DNA from: an uncultured Bacteroidota bacterium
Lineage (GTDB): Bacteria > Bacteroidota > Bacteroidia > Chitinophagales > Chitinophagaceae
Reading direction: 5' to 3'
Length of the DNA stretch: 64,000 nt
Assembly: GCA_903906365.1 (NCBI GenBank)
Contig: CAIVKC010000057.1
Location: 179,538-243,537 of the forward strand
This document shows positions 1 to 8,513 of the stretch, piece by piece (within the stretch, counting starts at the first letter, position 1; every line of letters starts with the position of its first letter). The notes under the pieces were generated by a model. That model had not been told where the DNA came from. It did not search any database and was given only the letters and a program-made list of their open reading frames with translations. The position numbers and the translations under genes are program-made.

Positions 1-1385
1 TCTGCTTACCTGCAGCCTACTGCCAGAAGGAACTTGCCGACAGCCTGACTCATAAACTCCTGACCGAAAAAACAGATACAGGCAGGATCATCCTGTTAAA
101 CCAAATAGCCGCAGCCTGCCAGATCTTTAACCCAGACTCCTCGCTGGTCCTTTTGCAAAAATCCCTGGACCGGTCCAGGGCCCTTGGTTACCGCAACGGA
201 GAAAATAAGGCCCTGAAGATCATGGCAAATACTTTTATCATGGTAGGAAACTACCCGCGTGCCCTGGAGCTGCACCTGCAATTGCTTAAATCCGAGGAAA
301 AGGAAAATAATCTCTATGAAGTGGCGGAAGCCTATATCAGCATGGGATCTGTCTATGTCCTCCAGGAGCAGTACAGGGAAGGCCTTCAATACTACCTGAG
401 GGCTGATTCCATCATCTCAGCCCAAAGGTTTGGGGATCTCAGGCTATACACCAGCCTGAATCTGGGGGATCTCTATGACCGGCTCAACATCCTAGACAGT
501 TCCTTTAGCTATTTTTCCCAAGCCCTGCAATTGGCAGGGGACATGCATGACTCCTCCTTTATGGCCGCCTCAAAAGTCGGATTGGGTGATTGTTACCTCA
601 AAATTGGCCGCTATGATACAGCGCTCCGTTATTTTCAGGAGGTATTGCCGAGTCTCAAAAAGGCAGGAGATGAAGACATGCTTTGCGAAACCACCCTTGA
701 TCTGGCCAAATTGTATGAAAGAAAACTAGTGGCTGACTCCGCAGCCTATTATGCGGGATGGTCCTTGGAGCTGGCTAAAAAAGACGGCTATCAATCCAGG
801 CAGCTCGATGCCGTTCAATTCCTCAGCGACCACTACAAAAACCTGAAAAACATTGACAGTGCTTTCCTGTTTATGAACCAGGTGAAGGCCCTCAGCGATT
901 CAATCGACAGCAGGGAAAAAATCAGGCAGATTCAAGTGCTATCCACCAATGAGAAATTGAGAGAACTGCAGGTGGAGGAAGCCAGGAAAAGGGCGGAAGA
1001 GGAACGCAGGCAGCAGCTTCAGCTGCTGTTGATAGGCGCAATTATACCCGGTATTTTTCTGGTAACCCTGCTGCTAAGCCGGATCAGGATTCATATCGGG
1101 TTCATCAAGTTGCTGGGGATCCTGTCCCTGCTGATCTTTTTTGAATACCTGACGCTACTGCTGCATCCCATCGTGGTGGAATTCACCCATCATACGCCCG
1201 TCTATGAAATTCTCATCTTCGTTGCCATCGCGGCCCTGCTCATACCGACCCACCACCGGGTTGAACATTGGTTTATCGGGCGGTTAACCCAAAGAAAGGC
1301 CAGCCACGGTAACCAAAACATCAAACTCAAGATTCAACAGCTCAAGGCAAAAAAGCCGGGCGACCATCCTGAAACCGGCAGGTGA
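1..1385 (+). CDS. TPR-repeat membrane protein, 5' end outside the window
   Basis: The reading frame is open from the left edge (first full codon at base 3) to a TGA stop, so this is the C-terminal 460 or so residues of a longer protein. The first internal start-like codon, a TTG near base 153, is not a credible start because TPR-like sequence continues upstream of it. The visible part has several tetratricopeptide-type helical repeats (motifs such as YLRAD, LGDCYLKIGRYDTALRYFQ), then a charged coiled-coil stretch, then three hydrophobic segments and a basic tail. Bacteroidota often use TPR-coiled coil-TM proteins as sensors joined to a LytTR or kinase domain, but no output domain is present here. 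The role is unknown; an adaptor or orphan sensor is a guess. Confidence 0.85.
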   Translation, partial: CLPAAYCQKELADSLTHKLLTEKTDTGRIILLNQIAAACQIFNPDSSLVLLQKSLDRSRALGYRNGENKALKIMANTFIMVGNYPRALELHLQLLKSEEKENNLYEVAEAYISMGSVYVLQEQYREGLQYYLRADSIISAQRFGDLRLYTSLNLGDLYDRLNILDSSFSYFSQALQLAGDMHDSSFMAASKVGLGDCYLKIGRYDTALRYFQEVLPSLKKAGDEDMLCETTLDLAKLYERKLVADSAAYYAGWSLELAKKDGYQSRQLDAVQFLSDHYKNLKNIDSAFLFMNQVKALSDSIDSREKIRQIQVLSTNEKLRELQVEEARKRAEEERRQQLQLLLIGAIIPGIFLVTLLLSRIRIHIGFIKLLGILSLLIFFEYLTLLLHPIVVEFTHHTPVYEILIFVAIAALLIPTHHRVEHWFIGRLTQRKASHGNQNIKLKIQQLKAKKPGDHPETGR

Positions 1386-1468
1386 TGGTTTACCCGGGCC
1401 GGCCCCCTATTTCCGGCAGAATGAAAGCGTCCGTTCTGTCGAAAGCAATCCCCTGGGATTTCTTCAAT

Positions 1469-1513
1469 AAAAAAGGGCGGGAAACAGGTCGGAATTCCCA
1501 CCTGTTTCCCGCC
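1469..1513 (-). terminator. Rho-independent terminator of the ThuA/PQQ gene
   Basis: A perfect 14-bp stem (arms 1476-1489 and 1500-1513, loop 10 nt) is followed on the minus strand by a C and six T. It lies just past the stop of the minus-strand gene ending at 1542. Downstream of the stem on the plus strand there is no T run, so it is directional. Confidence 0.9.
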
Positions 1514-1541
1514 ACCATAAATGGGCCTTTCAATAATGTGT

Positions 1542-4500
1542 TTACTTATTTTTCACCTTCAGACCCGCCAGGAAGAGTTGCTTACTTTCCTTGTCATCCA
1601 GCGGGGTGGTTACCAGGTAGAGGTTATGCAACCTGCCGTCGTTTACCGGTTCCAGTTTCCCAAATGATAATACAGCAGGCGGCAAAACAGACTTACCCCC
1701 GGAGGCCTTAACAGCAGGGGCTTTCCAGGTGCCTTTGGCCAGGATTTTGCCTCCCGGGTCATCCAGGCGCAGTTCAAAGGCATAACCAAAATCGGTTCCT
1801 TTGGGCGCATAGATCATCAGGTCTGCCGCTTTCAGGCCGGTCAGGTCGATATGATCCAGACTGAACCACCCGAATCCTTTGGGGGTCACCATGCAGGAAG
1901 CATCATTGTAATCAGCCGATTCATATCCCTGTGTATTAGATAAATCTGAAAAAGGCAGCAGACTGCTTCTCAAGGAGGCCGTGGCACTGGCAGTGAGCGG
2001 TTTGATACCCTCTCCCCCCTTATCTGTATAACTGGCTGATATCACCAGCACTGACTTGTTCTTATTGGTAACCCCGGCAGCAGCCCGGATGGAGCCGGCA
2101 GCAGGAAGGGAAGGCTTCAGTACGGTTTTTTGACCCAGGGAAAGCACCCAGCGCACGATGGTATTGAGATCAGCGGTCGGTATACCGGGATGGGCTGCCA
2201 TCACGGTCTCACCCCATACGCCGCCACCGCCCTTACGGATCTTGCTGACCAGGGTCTGTGTGATATCGGGAGTCTTGGCATATTTGGATGCGACGCTGGT
2301 AAAGGAAGGGCCGATGGAAGGTTCATCCACTTTATGACATGATTTACAGTCATAGGTCATCATCAGGTTCTTGCCGGAAATGACGGCCGTGGCCTGCTGG
2401 TGGCCCAGGGTGGTGCCCGCCTTGTCGAGACCCTCCACATATTCTGAGGAAACATAGAGGCCAGCCATTTTCCTGGCAGCGGCCGTATCATCCTTATCCG
2501 TCACACTGACCGCGTATTTTACATCCTGATCCGGGAAATAAAAGCTCTTGTTTCCCATAATATTGATACTGACAGAAGGCATTTCATTTCCTGCATAGAC
2601 ATGGAGCGCTTCACTTTTGGAAGTGGCTCCTTCGGGATCCCTGACATCCACGGTAATCATGTAATCGCCTGGTTTCTGGTAGGTATAGGAAGCCTCGGGG
2701 TCGGCTGATTCCAGCGTTACGCCGTTTCCAAAGTTCCAGGTATAATGCAGGGTTTCATTTTCAGGGTCCTTGGCCTGTACTTTTGCGTGGACCACCATAG
2801 GAAGCCCGCCGGTTTCCCGGTCGATCTCTGCTTTCAGGATTTTTGGAGGCCGGTTTCCGGCGATATAGTCAATGCGGACCAGGCCAGCATCGGGGTTTTT
2901 CATGAACCAGCCGTTGCCGTATTCCAGGATGTATATCCTGCCATCCGGACCCAGTTCCATATCAATGGGCGAATTGAATTTGGTGTGTTCCATGAAGGGC
3001 TCCATCCTGTCATAATCTCCGTTGGGAAGCATGGTGACAGGCTTGATGAACCCCCTGATCCATTCATAGAAAAAGAATTTGCCATCATAGTAGGATGGAT
3101 ACCGGGTCTCTTTGGGAAAAAGATCGCTGTAGTATACCGGTCCTGCCATGGCTGCCCTTCCCCCGGTTCCAACGGATGGGAAATCGGGTGATTTGGCATA
3201 GGGATACCAAATAAAAGCAGGCTGGGCAGGCGGCAATTCGCGAAGACCGGTATTGTTACGGGAATCATTGATGGGCTTTGCCGGATCAAAGGCATCCCCA
3301 TGCTGGCCCGTTTCGTAGTTAAAGCTGCGGTAGGGGTAATTATTTCCCACAAAAAACGGCCAGCCGAAAAATCCCGCCTTGCGGGCCTGGTTGATTTCAT
3401 CATACCCCCGGGGGCCCCTGGTATCCAGGCTGTCCTCGTTGGCGTCCGGCCCTACTTCACCCCAGTAAAGAAACCCGTTTTTCTGGTCCACCGAAATCCT
3501 GTAGGGATTTCTGTCACCCATGACATAGATTTCGGGTCTGGTTTTTTCCATGCCCTTGGGAAAAAGATTTCCCTGCGGAATATCATAGCTGCCATCTTCC
3601 TTCATGCGGATGCGCAGGATCTTTCCCCGCAGGTCATTGGAATTGCCTGCGCCACGCCGGTCATCGTATTGTTCATGCCCGGGACGGTCGTCCAGCGGGG
3701 CATAGGAATTGGTCTGGAAGGGCTGTTTGGGTTCATTAAAGGGATTGGTATTATCCCCGGTGGAGACAAACAGGGACTTATCCGGTCCAAAGGCAATGGA
3801 GCCTCCGGTATGGCAGCAGATATTGCGCTGGCTGTAAAACTGGAGCACCACTTTTTCGGATTTGGGATCCAGGGTATCCTTTTCAAAAGTGAAACGGGAC
3901 AACCGGTTGACGGAGGTATCATAGGGACTGTAGAAAACGTAGACCCAGTGATTCTTGTCAAAATCAGGATCCGCCTTAATGCCCAGCAGGCCTTCTTCGG
4001 GATTAACTCCCGGTTTGTCCGATTTGAAAAACACGTTGAGAAAACCCACCTGCTTGACCTGTCCGGTGCTGCTCTTATAGAGCATGATCTCTCCCCGGCG
4101 CTGGGATATGAGGATATCCAGGTTGGGAAGGATCGTTAGTTCAGTAGGCTCAAAAAAGGTTCCTTCCACCAACTGGTTTTTGACAAACCTGTCTTCGCTG
4201 GGGGCAAATTCGCTGTGTGCCCGGGCGTAATCTGGTTTTGCATTGGTTCCGATGGCATATTGAATGCCACCCAGGATATGCTTCAGGTAAAGGGAATCTG
4301 TGTAGGATTCTTCGGTATGCCCGAGCTCAGTGTAGAAAACACGGCCCCCGTCAAAATCATGGTACCATGCCATGGGATGGCTCTCCCCGTTGACCCCGCC
4401 CTGGTAGCTTTTTTCATCAATGGTCATCAGGACATGAATGTCCTTACTGATCTTTTTAAAATTATACCATTCATCGGTTCTGGTCCAGCTGTCCGGCAGA

Positions 4501-4976
4501 CCCTGGGTGGACGGGTGGCTCTTATCGGTGACCATCAGTTTGGCCTGCTGGATATGGGGATGGCTCAGAAAATAGGCTCCGATCATGCGGCCATACCAGC
4601 CCCAGTCATATTCCGCATCAGCTGCTGCGTGGATGCCCACAAAACCGCCACCGGCTTGTATATAGCGTTCCAGGGCTATTTCCTGGTTCCCGCTCAGCAG
4701 ATCTCCGGTTGAATTCAAAAATACCAGGGCAGCATACCGTTTAAGGGTATCTTCCTCGAACATGGCGGCATCGGTGGTGGTATCCACGTCAAAACTATTG
4801 GTAGCCCCCAGCGTCGCAATGGCCTTGAGACCGGCATCAATGGAGGAATGATGATAGCCCGCCGTTTTTGAAAAAAACAGTATCCTGGGTTTTGCACTGC
4901 GCTGGTTATGGCAGGAGGTCATTGTAAGAAAGGAAAATACGATGAGTAAGCAAGCGAACTGATTTTTTTTCAGCAT
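1542..4976 (-). CDS. ThuA / PQQ-dependent dehydrogenase / PKD / cytochrome c lipoprotein
   Basis: A 1144-residue exported multidomain protein. A lipobox (LTMTSC, Cys22) predicts a lipoprotein. Residues about 30-245 are a ThuA-like (class I amidotransferase-fold) domain; about 265-700 form a beta-propeller of the PQQ-dependent sugar dehydrogenase (GSDH-like) type; about 705-795 are a PKD domain; a c-type cytochrome follows with heme motif CKSCH (Cys877, Cys880, His881) and a downstream Met-containing segment; the last 150 residues resemble a CBM6-like beta-sandwich. The family architecture is common in Bacteroidota, and the sugar substrate is unknown. By inference the propeller oxidises a sugar and passes electrons to the attached heme. 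It stands alone, with its own terminator and a neighbour in the same direction 259 bp upstream. Confidence 0.9.
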   Translation of the reverse strand: MLKKNQFACLLIVFSFLTMTSCHNQRSAKPRILFFSKTAGYHHSSIDAGLKAIATLGATNSFDVDTTTDAAMFEEDTLKRYAALVFLNSTGDLLSGNQEIALERYIQAGGGFVGIHAAADAEYDWGWYGRMIGAYFLSHPHIQQAKLMVTDKSHPSTQGLPDSWTRTDEWYNFKKISKDIHVLMTIDEKSYQGGVNGESHPMAWYHDFDGGRVFYTELGHTEESYTDSLYLKHILGGIQYAIGTNAKPDYARAHSEFAPSEDRFVKNQLVEGTFFEPTELTILPNLDILISQRRGEIMLYKSSTGQVKQVGFLNVFFKSDKPGVNPEEGLLGIKADPDFDKNHWVYVFYSPYDTSVNRLSRFTFEKDTLDPKSEKVVLQFYSQRNICCHTGGSIAFGPDKSLFVSTGDNTNPFNEPKQPFQTNSYAPLDDRPGHEQYDDRRGAGNSNDLRGKILRIRMKEDGSYDIPQGNLFPKGMEKTRPEIYVMGDRNPYRISVDQKNGFLYWGEVGPDANEDSLDTRGPRGYDEINQARKAGFFGWPFFVGNNYPYRSFNYETGQHGDAFDPAKPINDSRNNTGLRELPPAQPAFIWYPYAKSPDFPSVGTGGRAAMAGPVYYSDLFPKETRYPSYYDGKFFFYEWIRGFIKPVTMLPNGDYDRMEPFMEHTKFNSPIDMELGPDGRIYILEYGNGWFMKNPDAGLVRIDYIAGNRPPKILKAEIDRETGGLPMVVHAKVQAKDPENETLHYTWNFGNGVTLESADPEASYTYQKPGDYMITVDVRDPEGATSKSEALHVYAGNEMPSVSINIMGNKSFYFPDQDVKYAVSVTDKDDTAAARKMAGLYVSSEYVEGLDKAGTTLGHQQATAVISGKNLMMTYDCKSCHKVDEPSIGPSFTSVASKYAKTPDITQTLVSKIRKGGGGVWGETVMAAHPGIPTADLNTIVRWVLSLGQKTVLKPSLPAAGSIRAAAGVTNKNKSVLVISASYTDKGGEGIKPLTASATASLRSSLLPFSDLSNTQGYESADYNDASCMVTPKGFGWFSLDHIDLTGLKAADLMIYAPKGTDFGYAFELRLDDPGGKILAKGTWKAPAVKASGGKSVLPPAVLSFGKLEPVNDGRLHNLYLVTTPLDDKESKQLFLAGLKVKNK

Positions 4977-5235
4977 GGCAAAATGGATTGTTTTTTAGAG
5001 TATGTACAGAAAATGGATATATTAGTTACTGCCAAAATGATTTCCGTTACCTTTTACAGGCAGGCCCGGGCTTCTTTTTCATAAAAACGGTCGTCCATGC
5101 TATATCATCCTGCCATTATCATTGCCAGGACCCCAAAGCCTATAATGGATATCTCCAAGGACACCGGGAATGCCGGTATTTCTTAAAACAGCCAGGCATC
5201 TTTTGAAGGATGGTCCACTGACCCTTTTTTTGGGG

Positions 5236-6648
5236 TCAATGGGCGGCCGCCTTTACCCCTGGCCGGGCAGGAATTCCGATAACTTTCAGCACCTGAAGGA
5301 CACCCTGGGTAATGCGGTTTTCCACATCCTCTGCAAAAGGTCCCGGAAACCCGTAATAAATCATACTGTCATCGGCCTCATAACCTCCTTCGCCTAAAAT
5401 CCGCCTGGAGGGTATATAGCATTCTACCTCATTGCAATACCCTGCCACATAAAGATTTTCCGAGGCAAATCTTTTTTTGAAGGATAAGGAATAATCCACA
5501 ACCACTTCGTCTCCCAGCGCAATGATGGTCAGGTCCCTGTTGAACCGGACAGCCTGTATGGGGTAGGAAAGCTGGTTAACCTGCCAACCCTTATTATAGG
5601 CCTGCAGCATCAGTTTGGCCCGCCGCTGCAGGTATTTATTGGTGCCGGTGATATCGCGCTGGTACATGGCCAGGTCAAAAGGCCGGAATGTCAGTGGAAT
5701 TCTTTGGTAGGCTGTCCGGATGGGCGCCCTGACTGGCTCCATCCTTGCCTGCAGGACCCGCTGAACTTCCTGGCCAAGGTTGTAGCCGTGATCCGCTGCC
5801 ATTTTCAGGGTCCCCCGGGGAGAAGGGTTTTGGTCACCGGCGCAGCCCATCATGAAAAGGGCAATGGCACCCGGATTGTTTTTTTCAATTTCCAGTTGGG
5901 CATAGCCTGCATAATCCCCATTGATCTGATGGTACTCATCCACCACCGTGGTATTATGACAAGCGTATCCAAACAGGACGGCCAGGATCTTTCCTTCCGG
6001 GCTGGCCACCCGCAGAACCGGGACATCATGATCAACCGGACCATTGGGATGTATTTGGTTGCGCCGGTTAATGGCAAAATCAACCTGACCATGACCACTG
6101 GACAAACTGGCCGGAACACGCGCTGACATGGCGGAATCGATGACTGCGATTAGCTTACCGGTCAGTTGTTGGCTGTAGGCAGAAACACGCTGCTGATCGG
6201 CCGGTTCCAGTTCATAAACCACATCCAGGCAGGGCCAGATTACCGGTCCGGTATGGGTATGGGATGAATTGAAGATCAGCTGTGAGCGGGGGATATTGTA
6301 TTTTTCCATGACTGAGTGGCAAACGTCCTCAATGATTTCCCTTGACAAACCCAATACATCTGCCGTCACAATGATGACCCTTTCTGCCGGGCTGCGCTCA
6401 ATTACCAAAGCCTTAGCCCAGAGGGCCTGGGCAATTCCACTGGCAGGTTTCTCCCGGCTGGAATATCCACTAAGCCAAATGGGAAGCGCTGGAGTAATAT
6501 CCACCCTGGACACCCCCGCCAGCAGTACGGGGTCCTTCGAGCCGGGGCCGGCATGCTGGGCTGTGCCTGGCAGGGTCCCCCACAAAAGCAGGAAGCATAG
6601 AAAAAGGTATCTAGTCCAATTGGCAAGGTTGCTTTGGCAGGTTTGCAT
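5236..6648 (-). CDS. Neutral/alkaline ceramidase-like N-terminal domain protein
   Basis: 470 residues with an N-terminal signal peptide ending near a TAQ cleavage site. It matches the N-terminal domain of neutral/alkaline ceramidases: ITPALPIWLSGY near the start, a metal-binding SSHTHTGP motif, YACHNTT, and GCAGDQNP. True ceramidases (650-700 residues) add a C-terminal beta-sandwich, which is absent here. In the Pseudomonas and human enzymes the last motif reads GDxSP and its Ser is the nucleophile; here the same place is Asn274, so classical ceramidase activity is doubtful. The zinc ligands seem kept, so an amidase or hydrolase of another kind is possible. The 5' neighbour is a small lipoprotein gene in the same direction. 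Confidence 0.85.
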   Translation of the reverse strand: MQTCQSNLANWTRYLFLCFLLLWGTLPGTAQHAGPGSKDPVLLAGVSRVDITPALPIWLSGYSSREKPASGIAQALWAKALVIERSPAERVIIVTADVLGLSREIIEDVCHSVMEKYNIPRSQLIFNSSHTHTGPVIWPCLDVVYELEPADQQRVSAYSQQLTGKLIAVIDSAMSARVPASLSSGHGQVDFAINRRNQIHPNGPVDHDVPVLRVASPEGKILAVLFGYACHNTTVVDEYHQINGDYAGYAQLEIEKNNPGAIALFMMGCAGDQNPSPRGTLKMAADHGYNLGQEVQRVLQARMEPVRAPIRTAYQRIPLTFRPFDLAMYQRDITGTNKYLQRRAKLMLQAYNKGWQVNQLSYPIQAVRFNRDLTIIALGDEVVVDYSLSFKKRFASENLYVAGYCNEVECYIPSRRILGEGGYEADDSMIYYGFPGPFAEDVENRITQGVLQVLKVIGIPARPGVKAAAH

Positions 6649-6713
6649 GAGTGTTGGTTAAAAAAATGGAATGGTATTCTATAGCGTCCATGGTTGACCG
6701 GTGAGCCTGAAAC

Positions 6714-6743
6714 GAACAAGCCTTGAATTATCAAGGCTTGTTC
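6714..6743. repeat. 13-bp perfect inverted repeat between two minus-strand genes
   Basis: Arms 6714-6726 and 6731-6743 pair perfectly with a 4-nt ATTA loop. It lies between the small lipoprotein gene and the ceramidase-like gene. On the minus strand only GTTTC follows, so a terminator is possible but the T tract is poor; on the plus strand an A-rich stretch follows. Confidence 0.6.
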
Positions 6744-6863
6744 AAATAAAACCTTTTCCCGGCTCCCCTGTGGTCGACAGAAAAAACCAGCCGATCTGAC
6801 ATCGGGCCGGCAACTGGGTCATCAGGGATGCCGCCCTTAAAAGGGCGATATCCCGCGATTCAT

Positions 6864-7100
6864 TTATTTATTGGGAAGCTTGATGGGCCTGGTTGCTGCC
6901 GTATCCATGGCTGCCTTGGTGGTATCTTTCATGGCAGCTTTGGTCGTGTCAGCCATAGCAGGCATGGAATCTTTTTTGGGAGCAGCAACTTCTGTATCCG
7001 TCTTTTTTTCATCGGTGTTGTTGCAGGCCGATACAGAAAAAATGACAGCTACTGCACATACAAAAGCCGTGATGGTTAGTTTTGAATTTTTAAAAAGCAT
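6864..7100 (-). CDS. Small Ala/Thr/Lys-rich lipoprotein
   Basis: 78 residues. An N-terminal hydrophobic helix ends in a lipobox (SVSAC, Cys26). The rest is low-complexity and charged, with a duplicated TTKAAM unit and many Asp, Thr, Lys and Ala residues. No catalytic motif is visible. Similar short lipoproteins are frequent in Chitinophagaceae; the role is unknown, and a surface or periplasmic spacer is possible. Codon use is like the neighbours. Confidence 0.7.
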   Translation of the reverse strand: MLFKNSKLTITAFVCAVAVIFSVSACNNTDEKKTDTEVAAPKKDSMPAMADTTKAAMKDTTKAAMDTAATRPIKLPNK

Positions 7101-7432
7101 ATATGTTAGTTTTAAGTATAATATTACTAAAAAATCGCAAATATCCCCGATTGCGTTTTAAATAATTATGGAATGGTGGAAAACCTCTGAGTTACGCACA
7201 TAAATTGGCTTCCCGGACTGGTCAAAAGCTTAACTTCTGGGGAGCAACCGTTCAAAGTAATCCAGTATAGGGGAAAGCCGTTAGCATGAAACTTACCGAT
7301 TGGTTTTCCCCATGCGATGTAAGAGGGATTACATGGCAACCAATAGCGGACTGATTATGGTGCTTCTTTGATGATCAGCGGGACCTGGACTTGGACAACC
7401 GCCCTTTATTGAAGAAGAGTGGAGATATAATA

Positions 7433-7639
7433 TTATTCATCGCAGTGATATCCAACAGACTTTACAGGTGTGCAAACAAGGGAATCGTCCACATCCGGGG
7501 AATCTGTACTTAGGATATGATCCCAGTCTTTGGGGTCAAAATTCCATTTGCCGGCAAAAGGAAGACCATTTGCTGGATTTTTGAAACTGGTGATGCGATG
7601 GGTAGTTAAAAGGTACTTCATCTTAACTAAACCGACCAA
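7433..7639 (-). CDS. Possible 68-residue hypothetical protein
   Basis: An ATG-initiated frame with a fairly protein-like middle (NGLPFAGKWNFDPKDWD) but no signal peptide, no membrane segment and no recognised domain. It is isolated on both sides. It could be a small accessory gene or a relic of a larger one lost from this repeat-rich spot. Confidence is low because a frame of this length can occur by chance. Confidence 0.25.
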   Translation of the reverse strand: MVGLVKMKYLLTTHRITSFKNPANGLPFAGKWNFDPKDWDHILSTDSPDVDDSLVCTPVKSVGYHCDE

Positions 7640-7697
7640 TCACTATCGAGCGAGAATTTGAAATCAGGCCAGTCTTTTTGTTGCCAGTTATATGCCA

Positions 7698-7771
7698 TGA
7701 GCCGATTAAATCAGATATCCGGCTCAAACATATGCAGAATCATGAGCCGAATAAGAGAATTATTCGGCTCA
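7698..7771. repeat. Two tandem hairpins sharing the TGAGCCG/CGGCTCA stem
   Basis: Hairpin one pairs 7698-7704 with 7720-7726 (7 bp, 15-nt loop). Hairpin two pairs 7743-7754 with 7760-7771 (12 bp perfect, 5-nt loop GAGAA). Both begin TGAGCCG and end CGGCTCA. No gene is directly adjacent. Confidence 0.7.
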
Positions 7772-7876
7772 AGGCTAGCTCAATTTGATTAATTGACTTA
7801 TTTCCAATAGGATAAGCAAACTCCAAGGCTTGCCCCTGGCTCAAATGATTAATTAACTATCGAAAAATAGGATTGC
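7770..7876. repeat. Imperfect 60-bp tandem repeat
   Basis: Blocks GATTAATT (7787 and 7847) and AATAGGAT (7806 and 7866) recur at exactly 60 bases, with further partial matches between them (GACTTAT against AACTATC). This indicates an old tandem duplication that has diverged. Confidence 0.55.
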
Positions 7877-7879
7877 CCG

Positions 7880-7912
7880 AAAAAAACAAAACCCGCTACT
7901 AGAGCGGATTTT
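7880..7912 (-). terminator. Terminator of the tRNA-Gly/tRNA-Leu operon
   Basis: A 10-bp stem with one G-T pair (7888-7897 with 7903-7912, loop ACTAG) is followed on the minus strand by G and seven T, 6 nt past the 3' end of tRNA-Leu. Confidence 0.9.
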
Positions 7913-7917
7913 GAAAG

Positions 7918-8003
7918 TACCCGGGATGGGAGTTGAACCCACACTCCCGTTGCGGGGAACAGGATTTTAAGTCCTGCGTGTCTACCAGTTCCACCACCCG
8001 GGT
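7918..8003 (-). tRNA. tRNA-Leu (anticodon TAA)
   Basis: The minus strand folds into a class II tRNA of 86 nt: 7-bp acceptor stem ACCCGGG/CCCGGGT with discriminator A, D-arm with GGTAGAC, anticodon loop containing TAA, a long variable arm, and a T-arm with GGGTTCAACTCCC. It is cotranscribed with tRNA-Gly, 75 nt upstream. CCA is not encoded. Confidence 0.95.
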
Positions 8004-8078
8004 ATACACTGATTTACCGAAGGCTAGAAACAAAAAATTCCATTCTTATATATGATATACAGAATGGAATTTCTCCTG

Positions 8079-8151
8079 AGCGGAAAACCGGGCTCGAACC
8101 GGCCACCTCGACCTTGGCAAGGTCGCGCTCTACCAAATGAGCTACTTCCGC
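8079..8151 (-). tRNA. tRNA-Gly (anticodon GCC)
   Basis: A 73-nt class I tRNA on the minus strand: acceptor GCGGAAG pairing with TTTCCGC (one G-T), discriminator T, D-arm with TAGCTCA and GGTAGAGC, anticodon loop TTGCCAA, T-arm with GGTTCGAGCC. It is the first gene of the two-tRNA operon. Confidence 0.95.
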
Positions 8152-8217
8152 CTATGAATTAATAAGACCTACCTGTTTTCACCTAACCACTCACTTCAAA
8201 AGAGCTTTACAGGGCAG

Positions 8218-8248
8218 CAAAAATAAGGAATACCTTGATTAAAGCAAA
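8218..8248 (-). promoter_or_regulatory. Bacteroidota-type promoter of the tRNA-Gly/Leu operon
   Basis: On the minus strand TTTG (8248-8245), a 19-nt spacer and TATTTTTG (8225-8218) match the TTTG-N19-21-TAnnTTTG consensus exactly. The predicted leader before tRNA-Gly is about 60 nt. Confidence 0.75.
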
Positions 8249-8258
8249 AAATATTCTG

Positions 8259-8468
8259 CTATTTATACTGAGGAGTATACAGTGTATTGGAGGGAACATT
8301 CACCTCCGGCTTGCCCTTATATCGGTGCGTATACAATCCATAGCATCCGCCCAGTATAAAGGCAATGATGCAAAATACTTCAAGATAAAAAAGGAAAACT
8401 GAGGAGTGCACCCAGTTATAGGCAAAATCCTTAATCTTCGGGTCCTTAAGCTCTTGTGATTGATCCAT
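8259..8468 (-). CDS. Small single-span membrane protein
   Basis: 69 residues. One strong hydrophobic helix (residues about 24-46, with SSVFLFYLEVFCIIAFILGG) follows a short charged N-terminus, and a polar C-terminal tail contains a Lys/Arg patch and several Tyr. No known family was recognised. It lies upstream of the tRNA promoter and just past the end of the glycosyltransferase gene in the same direction (45 nt gap), so it may be cotranscribed with that gene. Function unknown. Confidence 0.55.
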   Translation of the reverse strand: MDQSQELKDPKIKDFAYNWVHSSVFLFYLEVFCIIAFILGGCYGLYTHRYKGKPEVNVPSNTLYTPQYK

Positions 8469-8513
8469 AATATTGTTAATTACCCGGCAAAAATAATGGA
8501 TAGATTGAAAAAA

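Larger units (their letters stand above)
7101..7917. other. Gene-poor region with repeats downstream of the tRNA pair
   Basis: About 800 bases with no convincing gene. It holds one 68-codon minus-strand frame at 7433-7639 (see separate entry), two hairpins with the same stem sequence, and an imperfect 60-bp tandem repeat next to the tRNA terminator. Nothing recognisable was seen in 7140-7430. Confidence 0.6.

Noticed and set aside
5219..5238. Short inverted repeat TGACCC/GGGTCA at the end of the ceramidase-like gene.
   Set aside because: A 6-bp stem with a homopolymer loop and no T run after it on the minus strand; too weak to call a terminator.
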